In this document: positions 1 to 4,822 of the stretch, piece after piece
Layout of the letters: each line of letters starts with the position of its first letter
How positions within the stretch are numbered: position 1 is the stretch's first letter
Assembly (NCBI GenBank): GCA_964445305.1
Contig: CAYUKK010000166.1
Coordinates: 1 to 5,941 of the forward strand
Length of the DNA: 5,941 nt
DNA from: CAYUKK01 sp964445305
GTDB taxonomy: Bacteria > Acidobacteriota > Aminicenantia > Aminicenantales > UBA8522
Reading direction: 5' to 3'
Notes under the pieces: model-generated
What the model was told of the DNA's origin: nothing
The model's input: the letters and a program-made list of their open reading frames with translations, nothing else
The model's database searches: none
Translations under genes and position numbers: made by a program

Positions 1-52
1 CCGATATAATAACCCCACGGGTCCTGTCGCGGTTCACCCCTGCCAGGCTCGG
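1..52 (+). repeat. Dispersed intergenic repeat R1, copy 1
   Basis: This stretch matches 2396-2450 in the same orientation. Both begin CCGAT, have 11 less-conserved bases, then a 23-bp block (17-39 against 2412-2434) in which I count 21 identities, and both end in GCTCGG after a short length difference. The ungapped first 39 positions agree at about 32. It lies in DNA with no credible coding potential, so a family of dispersed intergenic elements is likely. Its left edge coincides with the window edge, so the true boundary may lie further left. Function unknown. Confidence 0.6.
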
Positions 53-53
53 A

Positions 54-174
54 GTTGGGATTCCGAAGCCCGCTCGTTTCCCCAGCGAGGACACTCGCTC
101 CGACTCAGCCTTCGCTCTTCTCTCGCTTCGCTCGAGAAACCGTGCCCGCTCAGGCTTCGACGGGCTTTCTCACC
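54..174 (+). repeat. Intergenic repeat R2, copy A
   Basis: The left end (54-70, GTTGGGATTCCGAAGCC) is identical over 17 bp to 262-278. The right end has TGCCCGCTCA (143-152), 8 variable bases, then CGGGCTTTCTCACC (161-174); the same two blocks with the same 8-base gap occur at 374-383 and 392-405. The interior differs between copies, apart from a shared GCTTCGCT that sits in a hairpin loop. In this copy the arms are TCTCG (121-125) and CGAGA (133-137). Conserved ends with a variable, structured interior suggest a small non-coding repeat element. There are no terminal inverted repeats and no transposase. Confidence 0.65.
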
Positions 175-261
175 CAAACTCCTCGCCTGTTCCCCCAATT
201 CTCCAATGGGCATTAATGGGCCTTTGATCCAACATCGGGAAAGTGCGGGCGGAGGGTCAGG

Positions 262-405
262 GTTGGGATTCCGAAGCCATCTCTTTTCCCGCACCTGCTT
301 TTGGGAAGGAGAAAGCTTCGCTTTCCCCCTTCCAACATCACCTCCGTCTTCTTCTGGTTCAGCCGGGAATCCATGCCCGCTCAGATTGCCACGGGCTTTC
401 TCACC
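262..405 (+). repeat. Intergenic repeat R2, copy B
   Basis: This is the second copy of R2, about 144 bp against about 121 bp for copy A, sharing the same left 17-mer and the same bipartite right end. The extra length lies mainly between the hairpin and the right end. The right end (392-405) covers the stop codon of the minus-strand PgeF-family gene (TGA complement at 401-403), so the element directly abuts or slightly enters the coding region. Confidence 0.65.
301..335. other. Long imperfect hairpin inside R2 copy B
   Basis: The left arm (301-315) starts TTGGGAAGG and ends GAAAG. The right arm (321-335) is CTTTC through CTTCCAA. They can pair over about 13 bp with small bulges around the loop CTTCG. 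It lies 66-100 bases beyond the end of the minus-strand gene, so it could act in 3'-end formation or protection of that transcript. No T-run follows it in that direction, so I do not call it an intrinsic terminator. Confidence 0.5.
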
Positions 406-1120
406 TCACATGCCTTAGGCCGATGAAGCTGAACATACGCCCCGTATTTTCTCTGTCGCGGCGGAAGGAAGGAAAGCGGGAATCGCAATGGGTGCAGATG
501 TCTACAGAAAAGATGTTTTTATCGCAAACACCCGCCTGGCGAAGCTCGAGCCGGTTGGCCTCGCGGAGGTCAAAATAATACTTGCCGGGTCGGTCGGGAA
601 CGCTCTGGAAGAGCGACGCAGGAAACTCTCGAGTCAAGAAGCGCTGGCGCACGTCCTCTCCAACTTCATAGCACCATCCGCTTATGGCGGGGCCAAGGGC
701 GGCAAGGATGTGCTCGGGCAGGGAGTCACAGCTCTCCTTCATGACTGAAATGGCTTTCCGGAGGACGCTGAGGAGTGTCCCCCGCCAGCCGCAGTGGACG
801 GCAGCGATAGCCCGCCTTTTCTTATCGACAAGAAGCACGGGCAGGCAGTCGGCCGACTTGATGACGAGGAAGAGGCCGGGCAAGGTTGTCACCAGAGCAT
901 CCCCCTGCCATTCCTCCCCGCGCTGACCCTGCTCCGGAATCTCCCTGACCAAACGGACGATATCGGAGTGAACCTGATGAAGATAAAGAACCCTGAATCC
1001 CCGTCCGCCTTTGAGTTTCTCGAAATCCTCCTCTTTCCAGCCCGATGTCCCAAACCCATGATCAAGGAACGGAATCCGGTCAAAGGCGGGGACAGTGATA
1101 AGCTCTTCGTATCTCACCAT
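401..1120 (-). CDS. pgeF: PgeF/YfiH (laccase-domain, DUF152) family protein
   Basis: Member of the YfiH/YlmD/LACC1 family. E. coli YfiH (PgeF) removes wrongly incorporated L-serine from peptidoglycan precursors, and relatives act on purine nucleosides; older annotation says polyphenol oxidase. In order I see HGFGT near residue 22, LHQVHS (His48, His51), GDALVT, SADCLPVLL (Cys92), AVHCGWRGT (His109), LGPAISGWCYEVG near 143-154, and a C-terminal CTHC...FPSFRRD...TGR block near 209-228. His51, Cys92 and His109 correspond to the family's metal-binding triad. The 239-residue length is normal. I chose ATG at 1120; GTG at 1126 adds two residues and is possible. Neither has a clear Shine-Dalgarno. 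It is probably cytoplasmic, with no signal peptide, and is transcribed alone and divergently from the radical SAM gene. Substrate uncertain: the family assignment is firm, the editing role inferred. Confidence 0.93.
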   Translation of the reverse strand: MVRYEELITVPAFDRIPFLDHGFGTSGWKEEDFEKLKGGRGFRVLYLHQVHSDIVRLVREIPEQGQRGEEWQGDALVTTLPGLFLVIKSADCLPVLLVDKKRRAIAAVHCGWRGTLLSVLRKAISVMKESCDSLPEHILAALGPAISGWCYEVGEDVRQRFLTREFPASLFQSVPDRPGKYYFDLREANRLELRQAGVCDKNIFSVDICTHCDSRFPSFRRDRENTGRMFSFIGLRHVR

Positions 1121-1128
1121 GGACACTT

Positions 1129-1157
1129 ATTATGCCGGAGGCAAGCCTTTTTTTCCA
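1129..1157 (-). promoter_or_regulatory. Possible sigma-70 promoter for the PgeF-family gene
   Basis: On the minus strand, TGGAAA (1157-1152) and CATAAT (1134-1129) are separated by 17 bp, matching consensus at 4/6 and 5/6 positions. Predicted transcription would start near 1122, almost on top of the ATG at 1120, which would give a leaderless or nearly leaderless mRNA. That agrees with the absence of a Shine-Dalgarno but is weak evidence by itself. Confidence 0.3.
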
Positions 1158-1257
1158 CTTTCTTCCTGAATTCATTCCTTCCTCGACCTCATCGAATACG
1201 TCAACTAAGCTACCCCTTTGGGAAGATTTGAGAAGAACCATCTCGCCACTCGAAGGG

Positions 1258-1268
1258 CTTGGCCCAAG
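1258..1268. promoter_or_regulatory. Palindrome CTTGGCCCAAG, candidate operator
   Basis: An 11-bp perfect dyad (CTTGG-C-CCAAG) in the divergent intergenic region. The same dyad with a different central base occurs at 1310-1320, 52 bp away, close to five helical turns. Position between two divergent promoters and helical spacing suggest a regulator binding pair. No regulator gene lies in the window. Confidence 0.35.
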
Positions 1269-1302
1269 GCTAACCCGCCAGCGCAATTCCGATTGATTCC
1301 CC

Positions 1303-1327
1303 GCTTGAACTTGGACCAAGCTCAAGC
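1303..1327. promoter_or_regulatory. Extended 25-bp inverted repeat, candidate operator
   Basis: The dyad is centred on A1315: GCTTGA and CTTGG on the left, CCAAG and TCAAGC on the right, with a single mismatched pair (A1309 against C1321). It contains the second CTTGGNCCAAG core. As RNA it could fold only with a tiny loop, and it lies upstream of the predicted start of transcription, so a DNA-binding site fits better than an RNA hairpin. Its right edge is about 33 bp upstream of the -35 box of the radical SAM gene. Confidence 0.4.
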
Positions 1328-1359
1328 CCGACAGAAAAATTTGACCAAGGCCAGCCGTT

Positions 1360-1388
1360 TTGGCGGCAATAGAGTTTGCTGTTATAAT
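1360..1388 (+). promoter_or_regulatory. Sigma-70-type promoter for the radical SAM gene
   Basis: TTGGCG (1360-1365, 4/6 to TTGACA), a 17-bp spacer and a perfect TATAAT (1383-1388). Transcription should begin near 1395, giving a leader of about 15 nt before the ATG at 1410. No Shine-Dalgarno is visible in that leader. The promoter lies inside the open frame that continues upstream to 1218, which argues against any start upstream of 1410. Confidence 0.6.
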
Positions 1389-1409
1389 TACACGCTGAGT
1401 GCATGGATA

Positions 1410-2354
1410 ATGGCCACTAAAAATTTTGAGCCGTCCTACCTTCAGGCTTACCGCGATGGGGTTTTTCCGGAGCGGGTCGAGCGCGCCTTCAAGACCCTGG
1501 AAAGCTGCACCGTGTGCCCGAGAAGATGCGCCGTCAACCGGCTCAAGGGAGAGCGCGGGGTCTGTCGAGGGGGCTATCTTCCGGAAGTTTCTTCCTATTC
1601 CCCCCATTTTGGCGAAGAAAGGCCACTCGTTGGAGTGGGCGGTTCGGGGACGATTTTTCTCACCCACTGCAACTTGCGATGCCGTTTCTGCCAGAACTAC
1701 TCGATCAGCCATCTCGGCGACGGACGCGAAGTGTCTTTTGAGCGGCTGGGGAGGATGATGGTCGAATTGCAGCGGATGGGCTGCCACAACATCAATTTTG
1801 TTACCCCGACCCATTATGTTCCCCAGATCCTCAAGGCGCTTCCGACGGCCATCGAAGCCGGCCTCCGGGTCCCCCTCGTTTACAACACGAGCGGTTATGA
1901 CGCTTTGGAAACGCTCGAACTCCTGGACGGCATCGTTGATATCTACATGCCCGATTTCAAGTTCGCCGAGCCAGCTCCGGCCGCTGAATACTGCGCAGCC
2001 GCCGATTACCCCGAGATGGCCAAGAAAGCCATCAAGGAAATGCATCGCCAGGTTGGCGACCTGGTCCTCGATGACTCGGGCATTGCCCGGCGCGGTCTAC
2101 TCGTCCGCCATCTCGTTCTTCCCGAAAACCTGGCCGGAACTCGGAAAGTCATGCACTTCCTGGCGACGGAGATCTCCCCCAAGACTTATGTCAACATCAT
2201 GGACCAGTATTATCCAAGCGGCGAAATCTCGCCCCGTTCTCCCCTCGGCCGGAGGATTACGGCCGAGGAATACGAAGCGGCCGTGCGCGCCGCCAGAGAA
2301 GAAGGCATCACCCGGCTGGATGAGCGACAGCGCTTCCGTCTCATCTGGTTCTGA
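1410..2354 (+). CDS. PflX-type radical SAM protein (COG1313-like)
   Basis: A 314-residue [4Fe-4S]/S-adenosylmethionine enzyme resembling PflX, a homologue of pyruvate formate-lyase activating enzymes. The radical SAM cluster motif is THCNLRCRFCQN, with Cys87, Cys91 and Cys94 (CxxxCxxC). A family-typical cysteine block comes first: Cys33, Cys36, Cys40 and Cys52 in a CxVCPRRCAVNR...GERGVC pattern, perhaps for a further metal site. Later landmarks are INFVTPTHYVPQI (128-140), PLVYNTSGY (155-163), DIYMPDFKF (177-185) and VNIMDQYYP (261-269). ATG 1410 is chosen because the open frame upstream (to 1218) encodes low-similarity sequence and contains the promoter. The enzyme is presumably cytoplasmic. 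No glycyl-radical enzyme lies nearby and the family's substrate is unknown, so no symbol is given. It appears to be monocistronic, divergent from the PgeF-family gene. Confidence 0.93.
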   Translation: MATKNFEPSYLQAYRDGVFPERVERAFKTLESCTVCPRRCAVNRLKGERGVCRGGYLPEVSSYSPHFGEERPLVGVGGSGTIFLTHCNLRCRFCQNYSISHLGDGREVSFERLGRMMVELQRMGCHNINFVTPTHYVPQILKALPTAIEAGLRVPLVYNTSGYDALETLELLDGIVDIYMPDFKFAEPAPAAEYCAAADYPEMAKKAIKEMHRQVGDLVLDDSGIARRGLLVRHLVLPENLAGTRKVMHFLATEISPKTYVNIMDQYYPSGEISPRSPLGRRITAEEYEAAVRAAREEGITRLDERQRFRLIWF

Positions 2355-2395
2355 GCCTGTCTCTTCCCCCGTCCCCTGGCCATCCCCCGAAATTC

Positions 2396-2450
2396 CCGAT
2401 CAAAGCACCCGACGGGTCGTGTCGTGGTTCACCCGGCCTCAAACGCTCGG
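2396..2450 (+). repeat. Dispersed intergenic repeat R1, copy 2
   Basis: Same-orientation match to 1-52: CCGAT start, an 11-base less-conserved gap that includes ACCC, a 23-bp core (2412-2434) and a GCTCGG end. It begins 42 bp after the stop of the radical SAM gene. A small perfect dyad, ACCCGACGGGT (2407-2417), is present only in this copy, since copy 1 has C in place of G before ACGGG. Function unknown; being intergenic in both places suits a dispersed repeat family. Confidence 0.6.
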
Positions 2451-2482
2451 GTGCACTCGCTATCGTGATAATTTGTTACAAG

Positions 2483-2502
2483 ATCAAGCACTTTCGCTTG
2501 AT
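2483..2502. other. Perfect 7-bp hairpin in the intergenic region
   Basis: ATCAAGC (2483-2489), loop ACTTTC, GCTTGAT (2496-2502). It is flanked by direct repeats GATAATT at 2467-2473 and 2503-2509. It is 128 bases downstream of the radical SAM stop and could protect or define that 3' end. No T-tract follows, so an intrinsic terminator is not supported. Confidence 0.45.
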
Positions 2503-2539
2503 GATAATTCTCTATCGGCCAATTTGGGATCCCCCCCGT

Positions 2540-2569
2540 TTGACAGAGGGGAGGAGGAGCGCATATATT
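2540..2569 (+). promoter_or_regulatory. Sigma-70 promoter for the peptidase-racemase operon
   Basis: Perfect TTGACA (2540-2545), an 18-bp spacer and TATATT (2564-2569, 5/6). Start near 2576 would leave a leader of about 87 nt before the ATG at 2663. A caution: the TTGACA lies in the loop of a C-run/G-run inverted repeat (2531-2554), a type of intergenic sequence that can contain TTTGACA irrespective of promoter function. Confidence 0.5.
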
Positions 2570-2649
2570 GGGGGAGAGGGTTCAGGAGTCTGGAGTGTGC
2601 ATCCAAATGAGAAAACAGGGGACAGGAAAAAGGGATAGGGATAATGAAT

Positions 2650-2654
2650 GAGGG
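2650..2654 (+). promoter_or_regulatory. Ribosome binding site deciding the peptidase start
   Basis: GAGGG sits 8 nt before ATG 2663. The alternative ATG at 2648 has only AGGG (2637-2640) 7 nt upstream. The leader has the hexamer AGGGAT three times (2631, 2637, 2651), so both starts have a purine-rich site; the GAGG-containing one is slightly better. Confidence 0.45.
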
Positions 2655-2662
2655 ATAAAAAA

Positions 2663-3802
2663 ATGAAAGCCATGATTTTCCACTTCTTCCTGCTTGTCTT
2701 ACCGGTAGTGGCCCTGGCTGGCTCGACCGGGGAGGGCCGGCCCCGCCTCCGCGAATTCGGGATCAAGACGGGCATCCTCCCGCCCGGGCCCCTCAACGCT
2801 ATCACCGACGTCGCTGGCGTCCGCGTTGGCCATGTCACCCTCATCGAAGGAAGCGCCGTCCGCACAGGAGTCACGGCTATCCTTCCCCATGAGGGAAACC
2901 TTTTTGAGGAAAAAGTGCCGGCGGCCATCGCCGTCGCCAACGGCTTCGGGAAACTCATGGGTACGACCCAGGTCGAGGAAATGGGCACCATCGAAACGCC
3001 CATAATCTTGACCAACACGCTCTCTGTGCCCACCGCCGCCGAGGCCGTCATCGACTACACCCTCAGCCGACCTGGCAACGAAAACGTCGAATCCGTCAAC
3101 GCCGTGGTCGGCGAGACAAACGACGGCTTTCTCAATGACATCCGCGGCCGACACGTCAAGAAAGAGCACGTCCTTGAGGCCGTTGAGAAAGCTAAGCCGG
3201 GCCAGGTCGAGGAAGGCTCAGTCGGAGCAGGAACCGGCACGACGTGCTACGGGTTCAAGGGCGGAATCGGCACCGCCTCACGCCGTCTTCCCGCTTCAAG
3301 AGGGGGTTATACGGTCGGTGTGCTCGTCCAAACCAATCACGGTGGAATTCTCCAGATCAATGGCCTCCAGGTGGGAGTGAAGCTGGGAAACTATTATTTG
3401 AAAAAGGATGTCGAAACGGGAGCCGGAGGGTCGTGCATGATTGTCGTGGCCACAGACGCGCCGCTCGACAGCCGGAACCTCAAGCGGCTGGCCAAGCGGG
3501 CCCTGCTCGGCATTGTCCGTACGGGTGGCTTCTACTCGAACGCCAGCGGCGATTACGCCATCGCTTTCTCAACGGCCAAAGAAGTCCGCGTTCCTAACCG
3601 AATGCCGACAGCCACCCAGACGGTATCCCTGCTTCGAAACGAACACATGTCGCCTCTTTTTCTGGCTGCGGCTGAGGCCGCTGAAGAGGCCATCCTCAAC
3701 TCTCTTTTTAAGGCTGAGAGGATGGAAGGGAAGGATGGCCACACCGCTGAAGCGCTGCCACTCGAGAAAATAAAGGCCATGCTCGAGGAGAAAGAGGAGT
3801 GA
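2663..3802 (+). CDS. Exported P1-family (DmpA/BapA-like) aminopeptidase
   Basis: A 379-residue peptidase of the self-processing P1 family (L-aminopeptidase/D-esterase DmpA, beta-aminopeptidase BapA). The N-terminus looks like a signal peptide, MKAM plus a hydrophobic run ending ALA|GS near residue 19, so periplasmic or extracytoplasmic action is likely. Family landmarks are NAITDVAGVRVGH (45-57), TNTLSV (117-122), GAGTGTTCYGFKGGIGTASR (188-207), VQTNHGG (222-228; Asn225 fits the family's oxyanion residue) and GGSCMIVVATDAPL (255-268). In this family the chain self-cleaves before the nucleophile, here predicted between Gly256 and Ser257. Ser257 then attacks N-terminal L-, D- or beta-aminoacyl amides or peptides. 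ATG 2648 is an alternative start adding MRDKK. The end overlaps the racemase gene by 4 nt (GTGA), implying coupled translation. Substrate specificity cannot be read from sequence. Confidence 0.93.
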   Translation: MKAMIFHFFLLVLPVVALAGSTGEGRPRLREFGIKTGILPPGPLNAITDVAGVRVGHVTLIEGSAVRTGVTAILPHEGNLFEEKVPAAIAVANGFGKLMGTTQVEEMGTIETPIILTNTLSVPTAAEAVIDYTLSRPGNENVESVNAVVGETNDGFLNDIRGRHVKKEHVLEAVEKAKPGQVEEGSVGAGTGTTCYGFKGGIGTASRRLPASRGGYTVGVLVQTNHGGILQINGLQVGVKLGNYYLKKDVETGAGGSCMIVVATDAPLDSRNLKRLAKRALLGIVRTGGFYSNASGDYAIAFSTAKEVRVPNRMPTATQTVSLLRNEHMSPLFLAAAEAAEEAILNSLFKAERMEGKDGHTAEALPLEKIKAMLEEKEE

Positions 3803-4512
3803 AAAAGACAATCGGCATCCTGGGCGGCATGGGACCCGAGGCCACCGTCTATTTCTTTAACCTCATCATCAAGATGACCGATGCGGCGACTGACCAGGAC
3901 CACATCCCCATCCTGATCTACAATAACCCCAGGATTCCGCCCCGCACCGATGCCCTGCTCGGCAAAGGGCCGAGCCCGGCCAGGCTCCTCCGGGAGGGCG
4001 CCCGCCGTCTGGAAAAAGGGGGGGCGGCTTTCATCGCCATGCCCTGCATCACTGCCCATGCCTTCCTCGCCGCCATGCGCCAGGCTGTGACCATCCCCAT
4101 CCTCGATATTCCCCGAGAGACGGCGTCCTGGGCGAAAAAAAATTTGCCCGACCTCAGGCGGGTTGGGCTCATCGCCTCGACAGGCACAGTGCGGTCAGGA
4201 CTTTTCCACACTGCTTTCGCTCGTGTTGGCATCGACATTTCCGCTCCACCTGAGCGAGAGCAAGAAAAAGTGATGGCCGCCATCTTCGGGCCGGGAGGGG
4301 TCAAGGCCGGGTTTACCTCCGGACGCCCCAAAAACCTCATCCTTTCCGTGGCTCGCCGCCTCATCGAGCGCGGCGCAGAGGCCATCATCGCTGGGTGCAC
4401 GGAAGTGCCTCTCGTCCTCCGCGACGAAGACATCTCCGTCCCCTTGATCGAGCCGCTTCGGATCGCCGCCGAGGCCTGCGTCCTTCGGGCTGGCTACCGT
4501 CTCAAGGTCTGA
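3799..4512 (+). CDS. Aspartate/glutamate racemase family protein
   Basis: A 237-residue PLP-independent racemase of the two-cysteine type, which moves the alpha proton of an amino acid between two catalytic cysteines. The N-terminus IGILGGMGPEAT (5-16) is typical of aspartate racemases. The two catalytic cysteines are Cys83 in MPCITAH and Cys200 in AGCTEVPL, at positions close to Cys82 and Cys194 of the Pyrococcus enzyme. Most relatives have CNTAH, but here Asn is replaced by Ile84, which could alter specificity. No signal peptide, so cytoplasmic. GTG 3799 overlaps the peptidase TGA in the sequence GTGA. AGGAG (3787-3791) lies 7 nt upstream, inside the peptidase gene. Aspartate is the likeliest substrate class but broad-specificity relatives (YgeA/RacX) exist. 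Confidence 0.9.
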   Translation: MKKTIGILGGMGPEATVYFFNLIIKMTDAATDQDHIPILIYNNPRIPPRTDALLGKGPSPARLLREGARRLEKGGAAFIAMPCITAHAFLAAMRQAVTIPILDIPRETASWAKKNLPDLRRVGLIASTGTVRSGLFHTAFARVGIDISAPPEREQEKVMAAIFGPGGVKAGFTSGRPKNLILSVARRLIERGAEAIIAGCTEVPLVLRDEDISVPLIEPLRIAAEACVLRAGYRLKV

Positions 4513-4530
4513 AATCCAGCCGTTTTCATG

Positions 4531-4560
4531 TTGACAAAAGGCAGATGGTTCAAGTATAAA
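4531..4560 (+). promoter_or_regulatory. Strong sigma-70 promoter for the rpsU-lipA unit
   Basis: Perfect TTGACA (4531-4536), an 18-bp spacer and TATAAA (4555-4560, 5/6). The predicted start near 4567 leaves a leader of about 33 nt before the rpsU start. It lies directly after the racemase stop (4512), separating the two transcription units, although read-through from the racemase is not excluded because no terminator is visible between them. Confidence 0.7.
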
Positions 4561-4570
4561 TGGCCATAGC

Positions 4571-4593
4571 TTACCTGACCGGGAAGGAGGTGA
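4571..4593 (+). promoter_or_regulatory. rpsU Shine-Dalgarno with possible occluding hairpin
   Basis: AAGGAGGTGA (4584-4593) is a near-complete match to the 16S rRNA 3' end, 6 nt before the TTG at 4600, and settles that start. TTACCT (4571-4576) can pair with AGGTGA (4588-4593) over six pairs, one a G-U, leaving an 11-nt loop. Such a fold would cover part of the ribosome site, a possible control of translation. The fold is weak and unproven. Confidence 0.6.
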
Positions 4594-4599
4594 AATTTA

Positions 4600-4806
4600 T
4601 TGGCCTTCATAGTTGTCGAAGAAGGAGAATCCCTGGAGAGCGCTCTTCGACGCTTCAAAAGAAAAGTCCAGCAAGAAGCCATTATCAAGGAGATCAAAAA
4701 ACACTCCGTCTATTTTAAGCCCGGCGAAAGAAAGCGAATGAAGGAAGCTCAGGCTCGCAAGCGGATGCGGCGACGTCTGAAAAGGGAGCGAGAACTCGAA
4801 TACTGA
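4600..4806 (+). CDS. rpsU: Small ribosomal subunit protein bS21
   Basis: A 68-residue basic protein matching bS21, a late-binding 30S component near the mRNA exit/anti-Shine-Dalgarno region that supports initiation. It begins IVVEEGESLESALRRFKRKV and continues with KKHSVYFKPGERKRMKEAQA, typical of the family, then an Arg/Lys-rich tail (RKRMRRRLKRERE). Length is normal for bS21. The start is TTG, supported by the excellent Shine-Dalgarno just upstream; no in-frame ATG occurs before the conserved part. The lipA start follows 16 nt after the stop, so the two are probably co-transcribed from the promoter at 4531-4560. A rare start codon behind a perfect ribosome site in an abundant protein's gene could tune expression. 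Confidence 0.95.
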   Translation: MAFIVVEEGESLESALRRFKRKVQQEAIIKEIKKHSVYFKPGERKRMKEAQARKRMRRRLKRERELEY

Positions 4807-4822
4807 GTCGAGCCGAAAGGGG

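Larger units (their letters stand above)
1..400. other. Gene-free repeat-rich region downstream of the PgeF-family gene
   Basis: I see no gene here. The open frames across it translate to Ser/Arg/Pro-rich sequence with no family resemblance and run through repeat copies. The contents are R1 (1-52), R2 copy A (54-174), a 175-261 spacer and R2 copy B (262-405). The spacer holds two AATGGGC heptamers ten bases apart (205-211 and 215-221). Small perfect hairpins occur, for example AGCGAG-GACA-CTCGCT at 84-99. An octamer, CTTCGCTC, is repeated 16 bases apart (110-117 and 126-133). The strand asymmetry (TC-rich on plus) is marked. Confidence 0.7.

Noticed and set aside
5..10. TATAAT at the left edge
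   Set aside because: It lies in the less-conserved part of repeat R1, any -35 would be outside the window, and no gene follows on the plus strand.
34..294. Minus-strand open frame of 86 codons across the repeats
   Set aside because: The translation is low-complexity Ser/Arg/Pro-rich and covers R2 copy A and part of copy B. It looks like repeat sequence read in an open frame.
54..405. CRISPR array or insertion sequence in the left repeats
   Set aside because: Only two diverged copies with non-uniform spacing and length, no terminal inverted repeats, no transposase or cas gene.
1341..1388. TTGACC at 1341 as -35 for TATAAT at 1383
   Set aside because: The spacer would be 36 bp, far too long for sigma-70. 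TTGGCG at 1360 gives 17 bp.
1218..1409. 64-residue N-terminal extension of the radical SAM protein
   Set aside because: The extra residues do not resemble the family and would include the palindromes and the TATAAT promoter. ATG 1410 leads directly into family-like sequence.
1080..2045. Long minus-strand open frame of 321 codons
   Set aside because: It is antisense to the PflX-type radical SAM gene, shows no recognisable family motif, and overlaps the start of the PgeF-family gene. The opposite strand has intact catalytic motifs.
2483..2502. Intrinsic terminator of the radical SAM gene
   Set aside because: The stem is only 7 bp and no T-tract follows, so it is listed only as a hairpin.
1798..2610. 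Plus-strand open frame of 270 codons overlapping the radical SAM gene end
   Set aside because: It is a shifted frame of the real gene with Ser/Pro/Arg-rich composition and no motif.
2512..3051. Minus-strand open frame of 179 codons
   Set aside because: It is antisense to the P1 peptidase and continues through the intergenic repeat-like sequence; no family resemblance.
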